DNA of 64,000 bases from Falsihalocynthiibacter arcticus (GTDB lineage: Bacteria > Pseudomonadota > Alphaproteobacteria > Rhodobacterales > Rhodobacteraceae), in contig NZ_CP014327.1 in assembly GCF_000812665.2 (NCBI RefSeq), positions 496,001 to 560,000 on the forward strand, in the 5' to 3' direction. Below are positions 1-9,271 of this stretch, piece after piece. The position numbers and the translations under genes were made by a program. Below the pieces are notes generated by a model. That model made no database searches. It was not told the DNA's origin and saw only the letters and a list, made by a program, of their open reading frames with translations. The first letter of the stretch is position 1, and each line of letters opens with the position of its first letter.

Positions 1-181
1 TGGTAATGGTTTGATCAAGTATCTCGTCAGAGCCAGCCGCGGCAACGCCCGTGGTGCCGCCAAAGCCTGTGACTTTGCAGAACCAGCTGTAAAATGGCAC
101 CGAGGCCCATGCGAGAGCGCCCATGATGACCACCACGCTTACTGCTTGTGCGGCCGTTTTATGGGTGTTTTTCATCGCCAT
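1..181 (-). CDS. ctaG: Cytochrome c oxidase assembly protein CtaG/Cox11, N-terminal part
   Basis: Only the first 60 codons lie in the window; the gene continues past position 1. The translation has one N-terminal membrane anchor (about residues 12-30) followed by VPFYSWFCKVTGFGGTT, the hallmark of the Cox11/CtaG copper chaperone that delivers copper to the CuB site of cytochrome c oxidase subunit I on the periplasmic side. The ATG at 181 overlaps the stop of the preceding small gene as TGATG, so the two are translationally coupled. The order ctaC-ctaB-small protein-ctaG is standard for alphaproteobacteria. Confidence 0.93.
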   Translation of the reverse strand, partial: MAMKNTHKTAAQAVSVVVIMGALAWASVPFYSWFCKVTGFGGTTGVAAAGSDEILDQTIT

Positions 182-375
182 CAGTTAGTGCCCCCTGTTA
201 CCGGCTCTAAGGTCCGGCTCGGCGTGTGGTCATAGGCTTCGACCGGTTCGCCGCGCTGCACTTTGGCCAGTGTCAGGGCAAAAACGATAACGACGAATGC
301 CAGTAAAAGCCCACCGACGCCGTAGTTGCGGCCTTGGCGGCGCTGGTGAAGTTCGTGCTCAACGTGCGGTGCCAT
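181..375 (-). CDS. Small membrane protein of the cox operon (CoxF-like)
   Basis: A 64-residue protein with one hydrophobic segment (about residues 20-38, LLLAFVVIVFALTLAKV) and charged ends. Start overlaps the ctaB stop (TAATG) and stop overlaps the ctaG start, so it is co-translated within the oxidase assembly operon. A small one-helix protein at this position, often called CoxF, is common in alphaproteobacterial cox operons; its precise job is not established. Identification is by position and architecture, not by a catalytic motif. Confidence 0.8.
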   Translation of the reverse strand: MAPHVEHELHQRRQGRNYGVGGLLLAFVVIVFALTLAKVQRGEPVEAYDHTPSRTLEPVTGGTN

Positions 376-1319
376 TATAGGATCGCTCCCCAGGTAGGGC
401 CCACGGCGGATTGCACCAAGAGGGCTGTGAAATGCAGAAAGAGGTAGTAAAGCGACAAGCGGAAGAATTTACGCTCGCTTTGGTATTTGTCAGCTTCCGC
501 GTCGGCTTCTTGGCGTTTCCAAAGGCCAAAAGCTCCCCAGATAAACATGAAATTCAGGACGGCAGATACCGCAAAGTAAATTGGACCGCCAATGGAGGTA
601 AAACTAATGCTCAACGCAACAGGGGCGAGCAAAAGCGTATAGACCAAAATATGGTTTCGGGTGGATTTACGGCCATGGGTTACCGTTAGCATCGGCACTT
701 TGGCCTTGGTGTAATCGTCATTCATAAACAACGCGAGCGCCCAGAAATGCGGCGGCGTCCACATAAATATAATCGCAAACATCAGAATGGATTCGATGGA
801 AATACCACCGGTCGCAACCGCCCAGCCAATCATCGGAGGGAAGGCACCAGCGGCCCCGCCAATCACGATGTTTTGAGGCGTCCAACGCTTGAGCCAAATG
901 GTATAAATCACAACGTAAAAGAAGATCGTAAAGGCCAGCAGCGCGCCAGCAAACACATTGCCCGCAAGTCCCAGCATGACAACGGCAATGCCCGAAAGCG
1001 CCATGCCGATGCCCAACGCCTCGCCTTCGGCGACTTTGCCTGAGGGAATGGGGCGACCTTGGGTGCGTTTCATCACGCGATCAATATCGGCGTCCCACCA
1101 CATATTCAGCGCGCCAGAAGCCCCGCCGCCTAGCGCAATAAAGAGAATAGAGGTGAAAACCACAAAAGGATGCACGGGATTAGGCGCAACCAACACGCCA
1201 ACGAGGGCTGTAAAAACAACCAGCGACATCACCCGTGGTTTCAGCAGGGCAACAAAGTCACCGAAACCGGCTTCGCCTGTATCGGCGGAGGTATGAGGCT
1301 GGAGGCTTGCGTCGCTCAT
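375..1319 (-). CDS. ctaB: Protoheme IX farnesyltransferase (heme O synthase)
   Basis: A 314-residue polytopic UbiA-family prenyltransferase that adds a farnesyl group to heme b to make heme O for the terminal oxidase. The first Asp-rich motif is NMWWDADIDRVMKRTQGRP and the second region is MNDDYTKAKVPML, both as expected for CtaB/Cox10; length is normal. About seven to nine membrane helices follow a short soluble N-terminus. It sits 86 bases downstream of ctaC and overlaps the next small gene, so it belongs to the same oxidase operon. Confidence 0.97.
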   Translation of the reverse strand: MSDASLQPHTSADTGEAGFGDFVALLKPRVMSLVVFTALVGVLVAPNPVHPFVVFTSILFIALGGGASGALNMWWDADIDRVMKRTQGRPIPSGKVAEGEALGIGMALSGIAVVMLGLAGNVFAGALLAFTIFFYVVIYTIWLKRWTPQNIVIGGAAGAFPPMIGWAVATGGISIESILMFAIIFMWTPPHFWALALFMNDDYTKAKVPMLTVTHGRKSTRNHILVYTLLLAPVALSISFTSIGGPIYFAVSAVLNFMFIWGAFGLWKRQEADAEADKYQSERKFFRLSLYYLFLHFTALLVQSAVGPTWGAIL

Positions 1320-1405
1320 GTGGGTTTCCTTGGGGCAGATCTTGGTAGGTCAATGGCTCTGCGGCGTCCTGTACGGACACCGCAAAATCGCTCGAATAGG
1401 TTGGT

Positions 1406-2325
1406 CTAGTTGCTTGAGGCAACCGTAAGAGGCAGCGGGATACCCGCATATTCTTCGATCGCGCCAAGGAGCCATTCGTCATAAACTTCTTGGCTCACAA
1501 CCTTAACCGTAATCGGCATGTAGGAGTGGTCTTTGCCGCACAACTCGGAGCACTGGCCAAAATACACGCCTTCTTTTTCCGCAGCAAACCAAAGTTCCGC
1601 AAGACGGCCAGGGACCGCATCTTGTTTCACGCCAAATGCAGGAACAGTCCAACTGTGGATCACGTCAGCACCTGTCACCTGAACAACAATCGTTTTGTTC
1701 ACAGGGATCACAAGCGCAGTTGTTGTCGCCAAGAGGAACTCGTCGGGGAATAGCCGTGACGCTCAAGCATAGCATCCATAGCAGCATCGCGCACATATGG
1801 GGTCACGTCGCCGTCTTCTTCTTCCAAAGACGCGGGCTGGCCGAGCATGTAGCTGTCGAATTCAACACCGTGGTCCACGTATTCGTAGGTCCAAAACCAT
1901 TTATTCCCAGTGGCTTTGATCGTGATGTCCGCAACTGGAATGGTTTGTTGTTTAAACAGAACGGGCAACGAGAACGCGCCGATAAAGACCAAGATCACGA
2001 TAGGTACAAGGGTCCACGCAACTTCAAGGGGTGAGTTATGTGTGAATGTCGCGGGATTTGGGTTGCGTTTGGCAGAGTAGCGAAATGCGATCCAGAGGAT
2101 CAAACCCGTTACGAAAATCACAATAGCTGTGATGATATAGAGAATCATGCCATCGAGCCATTGAAGCTCGCGCGCAACCTCGGTCGCGGCGAATTGAAAG
2201 CCTGTAGCTTTGTCGACAGGTTTGCCGATAACTTCTAGATTGCCCAATGCATCTTGAGCATTTGCTGCGCTGGCGAACGCTAGCATCGAAGCTGAGAGGC
2301 CTGAAATCTTGGTCAAAAATCGCAT
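1406..2325 (-). CDS. ctaC: Cytochrome c oxidase subunit II, frameshifted as written
   Basis: Subunit II carries electrons from cytochrome c through its CuA centre. The N-terminal piece (start 2325) has a signal peptide ending near residue 23, two membrane helices (about 57-80 and 99-120) and the start of the cupredoxin domain. The C-terminal piece has the CuA ligand motif [12 protein letters not shown]. The two are in different frames. They join if one C is added to the CCCC run (plus-strand G at 1745-1748), restoring [19 protein letters not shown] and a 306-residue protein. No part of the family sequence is missing, so an assembly error is more likely than a dead gene. Confidence 0.93.
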
Positions 2326-2503
2326 AGTTGTTTCCTGTTCGCTCGGGCTTTAGAGCCCCTGCTATAGCCTTCATCCCGCCCTTCGGCTGGAATCCCATTG
2401 TGTTTGTTGCGTCAAAAACCATATTAGACGCAACAGAACAAGCAATTTACGCGCGGCAAACAGCCGCTTCACCTCTTTTTGGTGTAAAATCTGGAGAATA
2501 TCC
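2326..2503. promoter_or_regulatory. Divergent intergenic region between ctaC and tldD
   Basis: This 178-base gap separates divergently transcribed ctaC (-) and tldD (+), so it must carry promoters for both directions. I could not pick out convincing -35/-10 pairs or an FnrL-type palindrome. The tldD side ends in CTGGAGAATATCC before the ATG, a good ribosome binding site. Confidence 0.5.
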
Positions 2504-3925
2504 ATGCCCAATGATCGTTTTCGCCCTTTCGACACGATAATAGATAAAGCTGCGGCCCTTTCCGTTTTGCAAAATGCAACTGCTGGCGCGGATGATGGCG
2601 AATTGTTTTTGGAGCGTCGCAGTTCGGAAGCTTTGGTTTTTGATGACGGACGGGTGAAAACGGCGAGCTATGACGCGAGTGAAGGATTTGGCCTTCGCGC
2701 GGTGCGTGGCGAAACTTCCGGCTATGCCCATTCCACAGAAATGACCGTCAAGGCGATGCTCCGTGCGGCAGAAACCGCGCGCCTTGCGGTTGGTGATGGC
2801 GGCGGCACTCTCGCCATGGCTCCCGTCCAAACGAACCGGCGCCTTTATTCCGACGACAACCCGATTGAGCAAGCGGCCTTCCCCGTCAAAATCGACCTTC
2901 TCAAGGAAATCGATGCTTTCACACGCGGCCTTGATAAACGAATCATTCAGGTTTCCGCGACCCTTGCGGCCTCCATGCAAGAAGTCGAAATCCTGCGCCC
3001 CGACGGATTGCACGTCCGTGATGCCCGCCCCATGAGCCGTTTGAACATTTCGGTTATTGTTGAAGCGAACGGCCGTCGCGAATCTGGTGGCACGGGAGGT
3101 GGTGGTCGTGCGGCACTGACGGGTTTACTTGAACCGGAACATTGGCAGTCTGTAGCCCGCGAGGCTTTGCGCATTGCGCTGGTGAACTTGCGTGCTGTGC
3201 CCGCCCCTGCTGGGGTTATGGACGTGGTACTTGGCGCAGGTTGGCCCGGAATTTTGCTGCATGAAGCGGTCGGGCACGGACTTGAAGGCGATTTTAATCG
3301 CAAAGGGACCTCGGCTTTTAGCGGTCTTATAGGCCAACAAGTTGCTGCTAAGGGCGTGACAATTCTGGACGATGGCACAATTCCTGATCGGCGAGGCTCC
3401 ATTAGTTTTGATGACGAAGGTACTGCTAGTGGCAAGAATGTCCTTATTGAGGACGGCATTTTGGTTGGCTATATGCAGGATCGCCAAAACGCGCGCCTCA
3501 TGGGGGTTGAACCTACGGGCAACGGGCGGCGTGAAAGCTATGCGCATACGCCAATGCCACGGATGACCAATACTTATATGCTTGGTGGTGACACCCCCCC
3601 TGCCGATATTGTTGCCGACCTTAAAGACGGTATTTATGCGGTTGGATTTGGCGGCGGACAGGTTGATATTACGTCAGGCAAGTTCGTTTTTTCATGTACC
3701 GAAGCCTATGCCGTGAAAAACGGTGTCATCGGAGATGCCGTCAAGGGCGCTACCCTGATCGGCGACGGCCCAAAGGCAATGCAGAAAATTCGCGCTATCG
3801 GCAACGATATGGCCCTTGATCCCGGCATCGGAAATTGCGGTAAGGCCGGACAATGGGTGCCCGTTGGCGTGGGGCAACCGACCCTGTTGATCGGAGGATT
3901 GACCGTCGGCGGAAGCGCCGCATAG
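2504..3925 (+). CDS. tldD: Metalloprotease TldD
   Basis: A 473-residue member of the TldD/PmbA family, which with TldE forms a zinc protease that trims leader peptides and unstructured peptides. The zinc motif HEAVGHGLEGDFNRKGTSAF (HExxxH) lies mid-protein and the C-terminal GNCGKAGQWVPVG box, including the family cysteine, is present. Start is ATG with an AGGAG-like site (CTGGAGAATATCC). No tldE/pmbA partner is in the window. A seven-C run at 3594-3600 inside the gene is in frame, showing not all homopolymers here are damaged. The stop overlaps the next gene's GTG. Confidence 0.97.
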   Translation: MPNDRFRPFDTIIDKAAALSVLQNATAGADDGELFLERRSSEALVFDDGRVKTASYDASEGFGLRAVRGETSGYAHSTEMTVKAMLRAAETARLAVGDGGGTLAMAPVQTNRRLYSDDNPIEQAAFPVKIDLLKEIDAFTRGLDKRIIQVSATLAASMQEVEILRPDGLHVRDARPMSRLNISVIVEANGRRESGGTGGGGRAALTGLLEPEHWQSVAREALRIALVNLRAVPAPAGVMDVVLGAGWPGILLHEAVGHGLEGDFNRKGTSAFSGLIGQQVAAKGVTILDDGTIPDRRGSISFDDEGTASGKNVLIEDGILVGYMQDRQNARLMGVEPTGNGRRESYAHTPMPRMTNTYMLGGDTPPADIVADLKDGIYAVGFGGGQVDITSGKFVFSCTEAYAVKNGVIGDAVKGATLIGDGPKAMQKIRAIGNDMALDPGIGNCGKAGQWVPVGVGQPTLLIGGLTVGGSAA

Positions 3926-4392
3926 TGGACCGCGTCCGCGCCTTTGATCCACGCGATGAAGCCGCCCTTGCGGTTTTGTGGCACGACGCGTGGCATGTGG
4001 CGCATGGTGCCCATGTGCCCCCAACCTTGCTCCCCAATCGGCAGTTGGCTTATTTCCAACGCACCCTCCAAACCTTTGCCGCGCAGACGCGCGTCATTGG
4101 ACCGGTGGGTGGACCGTTTGGGTTCTACTTGCGCATTGGAAACTATGTTGATCGACTGTTCGTTGGCGTGCGCAAACGGGGGTATGGCGCCGCACTCTTA
4201 AACGATGCCGAAACCGAAATGCGGCGAGAGGGGATATCGGAGGGCGAACTCGGTTGCCTTGTTGAAAACACCCCCGCACGAGGATTTTACGAAGCGCAGG
4301 ACTGGCAGCTTATCCACATAAAAACTGAGGCAATACTGGAGGAACACGGTGGTGGAACCCTAAACGATTGCATTTATCGCAAAAAGCTTTGA
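3925..4392 (+). CDS. GNAT-family N-acetyltransferase
   Basis: About 155 residues from a GTG at 3925 that overlaps the tldD stop as TAGTG; the longer upstream frame runs inside tldD and is not needed. The protein has the GNAT acetyl-CoA fold pattern: a beta-strand (YVDRLFVGVRKRGYGAALL) with an R-x-x-G-x-G/A-like pyrophosphate loop (RKRGYGAAL), then the ENTPARGFYEAQDWQL motif typical of the C-terminal half. Substrate cannot be inferred. It is probably co-transcribed with tldD. Confidence 0.82.
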   Translation: MDRVRAFDPRDEAALAVLWHDAWHVAHGAHVPPTLLPNRQLAYFQRTLQTFAAQTRVIGPVGGPFGFYLRIGNYVDRLFVGVRKRGYGAALLNDAETEMRREGISEGELGCLVENTPARGFYEAQDWQLIHIKTEAILEEHGGGTLNDCIYRKKL

Positions 4393-4408
4393 ATTCGTTC
4401 ACCAGTCA

Positions 4409-4416
4409 TTAACCAT
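4409..4416 (+). promoter_or_regulatory. CtrA half-site-like motif TTAACCAT upstream of dprA
   Basis: The sequence TTAACCAT sits 40 bases before the dprA start in a 63-base gap. This octamer resembles the short CtrA recognition element of alphaproteobacteria. In Rhodobacter capsulatus CtrA is known to control dprA and other DNA-uptake genes, which makes the match interesting, but a single 8-mer is weak evidence. Confidence 0.4.
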
Positions 4417-4455
4417 CCTGATTCTAGTCTGAAGGAGTAAGCAGACGGAGCCACA

Positions 4456-5610
4456 ATGACCGAAGATACTATTTCTTCTACCCCACCCCTCACCCCACCC
4501 ACCACGGAAGAAATGCGTGCGTCGTGGCTCCGTCTTTTACGCTCTCGCCGCGTTGGTATTTCCACTTTCTACCGCTTGCTTAACGAGCATGGCTCCGCAG
4601 AGGTCGCACTTGAAGCGCTTCCGGATGTCGCCCGTGCCGCCGGAGCCTTCGACTATCAAATTTGCCCGATCGGCGTTGTGGAGGCAGAACTCCGCGCGGC
4701 TTATAAAGTTGGCGCGCAGATGATTTGTTACGGCGACCCACGCTATCCCAAAACCCTCATGGAACTCGAAGACGCCCCGCCCCTGTTTTGGGCGATTGGC
4801 GACACCGCCCTCCTTGCCCGCCCGAAAATCAGTATCGTCGGCGCGCGAAATGCAAGTTCCCTTGGCGAACGCATGGCGCGCAAATTGGCGGCGGGCCTCT
4901 CGGAGCAGGGGTTCGTCGTGGTTTCCGGACTTGCCCGCGGCATTGATGCAGTCTGCCATGACGCCGCCCTCAAAGGCGGCACCATCGCGGTTCAAGCAGG
5001 TGGGGTGGATAAAATCTATCCCCGTGAGAACACCGATCTTTTCCGGGAAATCGGCGCCAAGGGCTTGCGCATTTCCGAAGACCCCATTGGCCTAACGCCA
5101 CAGGCCCGCCATTTCCCCAAGCGCAACCGGATCATCTCTGGGTTATCCCGCGGTCTTGTCGTTGTAGAAGCCGCCGCGCGTTCGGGCACTTTGATCACAG
5201 CGCGCAATGCCCTCGATCAAGGTCGCGATGTCATGGCCGTTCCGGGGCACCCGTTTGATGCCCGCTCGGCTGGAAGCAATATGCTGTTACGTGATGGGGC
5301 GACAATGGTGCGTCACTTGGACGACGTTCTCGAACAACTTTCCGGCATCGTCGGCGATCTTGAACAGACACTCGCGCCGCAAACACCCCAATTCGAAGCT
5401 TTCAAAGAACCACCCGCGCGCACCTTGAGCGACACATCACAGCTGCACCAAATGATCCTAAATCGCCTTGGACCGACGCCCCTCGCTGAGGACCAATTGA
5501 TACGCGACCTTAATCTCTCGGCCCATCAAGTCAGTTCCGAACTTGTAACTTTGGAGATCGACGGGCACATAGAGCGGGCAAGTGGCGGGCTTTTGACGCG
5601 TCTAAATTAG
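4456..5610 (+). CDS. dprA: DNA processing protein DprA
   Basis: A 384-residue DprA/Smf protein, which loads RecA on incoming single-stranded DNA during transformation and, in Rhodobacterales, gene transfer agent uptake. The Rossmann-fold core begins near residue 129 (GARNASSLGERMARKLAAGL), continues with VVSGLARGIDAVCHDAAL, FPKRNRIISGLSRG and GSNMLLRDGA, and ends in a winged-helix domain (about 325-384). The N-terminal region (20-110) is the SAM-like/HhH extension. Start at ATG 4456 follows a weak GGAG. Its gap carries a CtrA-like motif. Confidence 0.97.
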   Translation: MTEDTISSTPPLTPPTTEEMRASWLRLLRSRRVGISTFYRLLNEHGSAEVALEALPDVARAAGAFDYQICPIGVVEAELRAAYKVGAQMICYGDPRYPKTLMELEDAPPLFWAIGDTALLARPKISIVGARNASSLGERMARKLAAGLSEQGFVVVSGLARGIDAVCHDAALKGGTIAVQAGGVDKIYPRENTDLFREIGAKGLRISEDPIGLTPQARHFPKRNRIISGLSRGLVVVEAAARSGTLITARNALDQGRDVMAVPGHPFDARSAGSNMLLRDGATMVRHLDDVLEQLSGIVGDLEQTLAPQTPQFEAFKEPPARTLSDTSQLHQMILNRLGPTPLAEDQLIRDLNLSAHQVSSELVTLEIDGHIERASGGLLTRLN

Positions 5611-5695
5611 GAGTTTCATCACTCCCATTGACAATCAGTCCAATCCGACCACATTTTGCGCCGCCAATAGCTCCCAGTGAGTCGAGAGGAAATTT

Positions 5696-8431
5696 ATGCC
5701 CGTTGTTGTCGTTGAATCGCCCGCGAAAGCCAAAACAATCAATAGCTATCTGGGGAGCAATTACACCGTTCTCGCCAGTTACGGCCACGTTCGCGATTTG
5801 CCCGCCAAGAACGGTTCCGTCGATACAGACGCCGATTTTGAGATGAAATGGGAAATCGGTTATGACAGCCGTAAACACGTCAAGGCCATCGCCGACGCAC
5901 TGGCCCTCGACAATGAATTGATCCTCGCGACCGACCCCGACCGCGAAGGCGAAGCAATTTCATGGCACCTTCAGGAGGCCCTGACCAAACGCAAAGTGAT
6001 AAAAAAGGACACGCCCGTCAGCCGCGTGGTCTTTAACGCCATCACGAAATCTGCCGTCACCGAGGCGATGAAAAACCCGCGTCAGGTCGACACGCCGCTC
6101 GTCGAAGCCTATTTGGCCCGCCGCGCACTCGACTATCTGGTTGGCTTTAACCTGTCGCCCGTTTTGTGGCGCAAACTGCCCGGTGCTAAATCCGCAGGGC
6201 GGGTGCAATCCGTTTGTTTGCGTCTCATCGTTGAACGTGAGGCAGAAATCGACGCCTTTGATGCGCGCGAGTATTGGTCCGTCAAAGCGATGATTGGCAC
6301 ACCACGTGGCCAACAATTCGAAGCCCGCCTGACCGTATTGGGCGGCAATAAATTAGATAAATTCGATCTACCCACAGCCACCGACGCGGAATTGGCCGTT
6401 CAAGCAGTTTCAAGCCGGTCCTTGTCCGTACTCATGGTTGAAGCCAAACCCGCTAACCGTAGCCCGTCCGCGCCCTTCATGACATCGACCCTTCAGCAAG
6501 AAGCCAGCCGCAAGTTTGGCTTTGGCGCGCGTCAAACCATGAGCACCGCGCAACGCCTGTATGAAGCGGGTTACATCACTTACATGCGGACAGACGGGAT
6601 CGATATGGCACCAGAAGCCATCACCGAAGCCCGCGCCGCGATCACCGACAGATATGGTGCCAACTATATCCCTGAAAAACCCCGTGTTTACAAAAACAAA
6701 GCCAAGAATGCCCAAGAGGCCCACGAGTGTATTCGCCCCACGGATATGACCTTGGATGCCAGCAAACTGGCGAAACTCGAGGCCGATCAACGCAAGCTTT
6801 ATGATCTCATTTGGAAACGTACTTTGGCAAGCCAAATGGCCGGTGCGGTTCTGGAACGTACCTCCGTGGATATCGGCTCAGACGACGGCCAAGTTGTGCT
6901 GCGCGCGACGGGTCAAGTTGTTGCGTTTGACGGTTTCATGAAGGTCTATACCGAAGGCCGCGACGATACCGATGACGAGGACGAAAAACGTCTGCCGCAA
7001 ATTTCCGAAGGCGATGCCGCCCCCCTCGTTGAGGGCGCATTGAGTGCTGATTTTGCCAAGGGCGAAAAATCCGACAGCGTTGTTGAAGCTGTAGGTGCCG
7101 GGATGCAACGCAACAGCGGCGCAATCATGACAGAAAATGCCGCGATTTTGGGTCAACAGCACTTTACCCAACCGCCCCCGCGTTTCACCGAGGCCACTTT
7201 GGTGAAACGCATGGAAGAATTGGGCATTGGCCGCCCGTCGACCTACGCAAGTATTGTGACCACGATTCAAGATCGCGAATATGTGCGCAAAGACAAAAAC
7301 CGCCTTATTCCCGAAGACAAGGGTAAAATTGTTACCGTCTTTTTGATGAATTATTTCCGCAAATATGTGGGGTATGATTTTACGGCGGACCTCGAAAGCC
7401 AGCTCGATGACGTGAGCGCAGGCGAACGGGACTATAAAGAAGTGTTGCGGCATTTCTGGAAAGACTTCTCGGTCGCCATTGGGGAAACCACGGAACTACG
7501 GATTTCCGAAGTTCTCGACCACCTTGATGACGTCCTTGCGCCAACACTCTATCCACCGCGCGAAGATGGGTCCGACCCCCGCATCTGTCCAAAATGCGGC
7601 GAAGGCCAACTACACCTAAAAACCTCCAAAACCGGCGGTTTTGTTGGTTGTGGCAATTATCCTGAATGCCGTTACACCCGCCCAATTGGTGGCGAAGGCG
7701 ACGCAACGGGGGAACGTGTTTTAGGCGAAGACGCCGGAGACGAAATCAGCCTGCGTTCGGGACGTTTTGGTCCCTATGTTCAACGTGGCGAAGTCACCGA
7801 AGAAAACAAAAAGCCGCCGCGTGCGAGCTTGCCGCGCGGATGGGAACCCGACGCGTTGGACCTTGAAAAAGCTCTGACATTGTTGAGCCTTCCCCGCCAA
7901 ATCGGCCCACACCCCGAAGACGGGGAAATGGTCGAAAGCAACATCGGGCGCTATGGCCCATATGTGAAGCATGGCAAAATCTACGCGAACATTCCTGATG
8001 TAGAGGAAGTCTTTACCATTGGGATGAACCGCGCCATGGAAGTTCTGGCGCAAAAGGCAGTCAAAACGGGCCGTGGCGCGGCCGTCGCCCCGTTGAAGGA
8101 ACTCGGCGAACACCCTGAAGAGGGCGGCCCAATTAATGTCATGGAAGGCCGCTATGGCCCCTATGTAAAATGGGCAAAGATCAACGCGACAATTCCAAAA
8201 GACGTTGAGCCAAACGACGTCACAATGGAACTCGCGCTAACTTGGATTGCGGAAAAAGCCGCGAAGAAGCCAACGCGGAAAAAAGCGGCTCCTAAAAAAG
8301 CAGCGGCTAAGAAACCTGCGGCCAAGAAGGCGGCTGCAAAGAAACCCGCGGCAAAAAAGACTGCAGCTAAGAAAGCCCCCGCGAAGAAAACGGCGGCGGC
8401 AAAAGCGGATGATGGCGACGTCGTCGAATAG
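5696..8431 (+). CDS. topA: DNA topoisomerase I
   Basis: A 911-residue type IA topoisomerase that relaxes negative supercoils. The Toprim domain starts at residue 1 (VVVESPAKAKTINSYLG; DPDREGEAISWHL). The active-site tyrosine is Tyr296 in GYITYMRTDG. One four-cysteine zinc ribbon (CPKCG...CGNYPEC, about 629-661) follows, then divergent topoisomerase C-terminal repeats (GRYGPYVKHGK, GRYGPYVKWAK). The last about 60 residues are a Lys/Ala/Pro-rich tail made of AAKKPAAKKA-type repeats, probably a DNA-binding tail. A strong terminator follows. Confidence 0.98.
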   Translation: MPVVVVESPAKAKTINSYLGSNYTVLASYGHVRDLPAKNGSVDTDADFEMKWEIGYDSRKHVKAIADALALDNELILATDPDREGEAISWHLQEALTKRKVIKKDTPVSRVVFNAITKSAVTEAMKNPRQVDTPLVEAYLARRALDYLVGFNLSPVLWRKLPGAKSAGRVQSVCLRLIVEREAEIDAFDAREYWSVKAMIGTPRGQQFEARLTVLGGNKLDKFDLPTATDAELAVQAVSSRSLSVLMVEAKPANRSPSAPFMTSTLQQEASRKFGFGARQTMSTAQRLYEAGYITYMRTDGIDMAPEAITEARAAITDRYGANYIPEKPRVYKNKAKNAQEAHECIRPTDMTLDASKLAKLEADQRKLYDLIWKRTLASQMAGAVLERTSVDIGSDDGQVVLRATGQVVAFDGFMKVYTEGRDDTDDEDEKRLPQISEGDAAPLVEGALSADFAKGEKSDSVVEAVGAGMQRNSGAIMTENAAILGQQHFTQPPPRFTEATLVKRMEELGIGRPSTYASIVTTIQDREYVRKDKNRLIPEDKGKIVTVFLMNYFRKYVGYDFTADLESQLDDVSAGERDYKEVLRHFWKDFSVAIGETTELRISEVLDHLDDVLAPTLYPPREDGSDPRICPKCGEGQLHLKTSKTGGFVGCGNYPECRYTRPIGGEGDATGERVLGEDAGDEISLRSGRFGPYVQRGEVTEENKKPPRASLPRGWEPDALDLEKALTLLSLPRQIGPHPEDGEMVESNIGRYGPYVKHGKIYANIPDVEEVFTIGMNRAMEVLAQKAVKTGRGAAVAPLKELGEHPEEGGPINVMEGRYGPYVKWAKINATIPKDVEPNDVTMELALTWIAEKAAKKPTRKKAAPKKAAAKKPAAKKAAAKKPAAKKTAAKKAPAKKTAAAKADDGDVVE

Positions 8432-8455
8432 AACAAACCCAAATCTATAAATAAT

Positions 8456-8490
8456 CAAGCCGCGCCCTTCCTAAGGAGCGCGGCTTTTTT
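8456..8490 (+). terminator. Rho-independent terminator after topA
   Basis: A GC-rich hairpin, AAGCCGCGC paired with GCGCGGCTT around an approximately 12-base loop region, is followed directly by a run of six T. It lies 25 bases after the topA stop and ends its transcript before scoA. Confidence 0.88.
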
Positions 8491-8509
8491 CTGCGTCGCA
8501 GCAAAGTCG

Positions 8510-8540
8510 TTGACACGCGCCCGTACAAAAGCAAAACTCC
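8510..8540 (+). promoter_or_regulatory. Possible sigma-70 promoter for scoAB
   Basis: A perfect -35 hexamer TTGACA at 8510-8515 lies just after the topA terminator and 58 bases before the scoA start. The matching -10 (around 8532-8538, AAAACT) is poor, so the element is tentative, but scoAB needs its own promoter because of the terminator. Confidence 0.4.
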
Positions 8541-8572
8541 GCCATCGAGAGAGAGCAGTTAGGGAGTTTGAA

Positions 8573-9268
8573 ATGAAAAAGATCTACGGATCAGCAGCCG
8601 AGGCCCTTGATGGCTTGCTGTTTGATGACATGTTCATCGCAGCGGGCGGGTTTGGCCTTTGCGGCATACCGGAATTGCTTTTGGCCGCAATTCGGGACGC
8701 AGGCACCAAGAATCTGACCTTTGCATCCAACAATGCGGGTGTTGACGATTTTGGTATTGGAATTTTGCTGCAAACCAAACAAGTCAAAAAAATGCTTTCC
8801 TCTTACGTCGGAGAAAATGCCGAGTTTATGCGCCAATATTTATCCGGTGAGTTGGAATTGGAATTCAATCCACAAGGTACTTTGGCCGAGCGTATGCGTG
8901 CTGGCGGCTGTGGAATCCCTGGTTTCTACACAAAAACGGGCGTTGGCACCGTGATTGCTGATGGCAAAGAACACAAAGATTTCCGTGGCGAGACCTTTAT
9001 CCTTGAAGAAGGTATTTTCGCCGATCTTTCTCTCGTTAAAGCCTGGAAAGCCGACGAAACTGGCAACCTCGTGTTCCGCAAAACCGCCCGTAATTTCAAT
9101 CCTCCTGCTGCGATGTGCGGCAAGGTCTGTGTGGTTGAGGTTGAGGAAATTGTACCTACCGGAAGCCTTGACCCTGACTCGATCCATTTGCCCGGCATTT
9201 ATGTGCATCGGATCATTCAAGGCGATCACGAGAAACGTATCGAACAACGCACAGTGCGGGGGGCCTAG
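8573..9268 (+). CDS. scoA: Succinyl-CoA:3-ketoacid CoA transferase subunit A
   Basis: Subunit alpha (231 residues) of the CoA transferase that moves CoA from succinyl-CoA to acetoacetate or a related 3-oxoacid. The family glycine-rich motif GGFGLCGIPELLL is at about residues 27-39, and GCGIPGFYTKTGVGT follows near 115. The ATG at 8573, after AGGGAGTTTGAA, is chosen over an upstream in-frame start because the extra residues are not family-like and the site has a good ribosome binding sequence. The partner scoB starts 3 bases after the stop. Confidence 0.95.
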   Translation: MKKIYGSAAEALDGLLFDDMFIAAGGFGLCGIPELLLAAIRDAGTKNLTFASNNAGVDDFGIGILLQTKQVKKMLSSYVGENAEFMRQYLSGELELEFNPQGTLAERMRAGGCGIPGFYTKTGVGTVIADGKEHKDFRGETFILEEGIFADLSLVKAWKADETGNLVFRKTARNFNPPAAMCGKVCVVEVEEIVPTGSLDPDSIHLPGIYVHRIIQGDHEKRIEQRTVRGA

Positions 9269-9271
9269 ACC

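Noticed and set aside
3594-3600. Seven-C run in tldD as a sixth broken homopolymer
   Set aside because: The frame is intact through it and the protein is full length.
4310-4318. Perfect DnaA box TTATCCACA inside the GNAT gene (another at 17757-17765)
   Set aside because: About 0.5 exact matches are expected by chance in 64 kb on both strands, and neither has neighbours forming a cluster, so neither is an origin.
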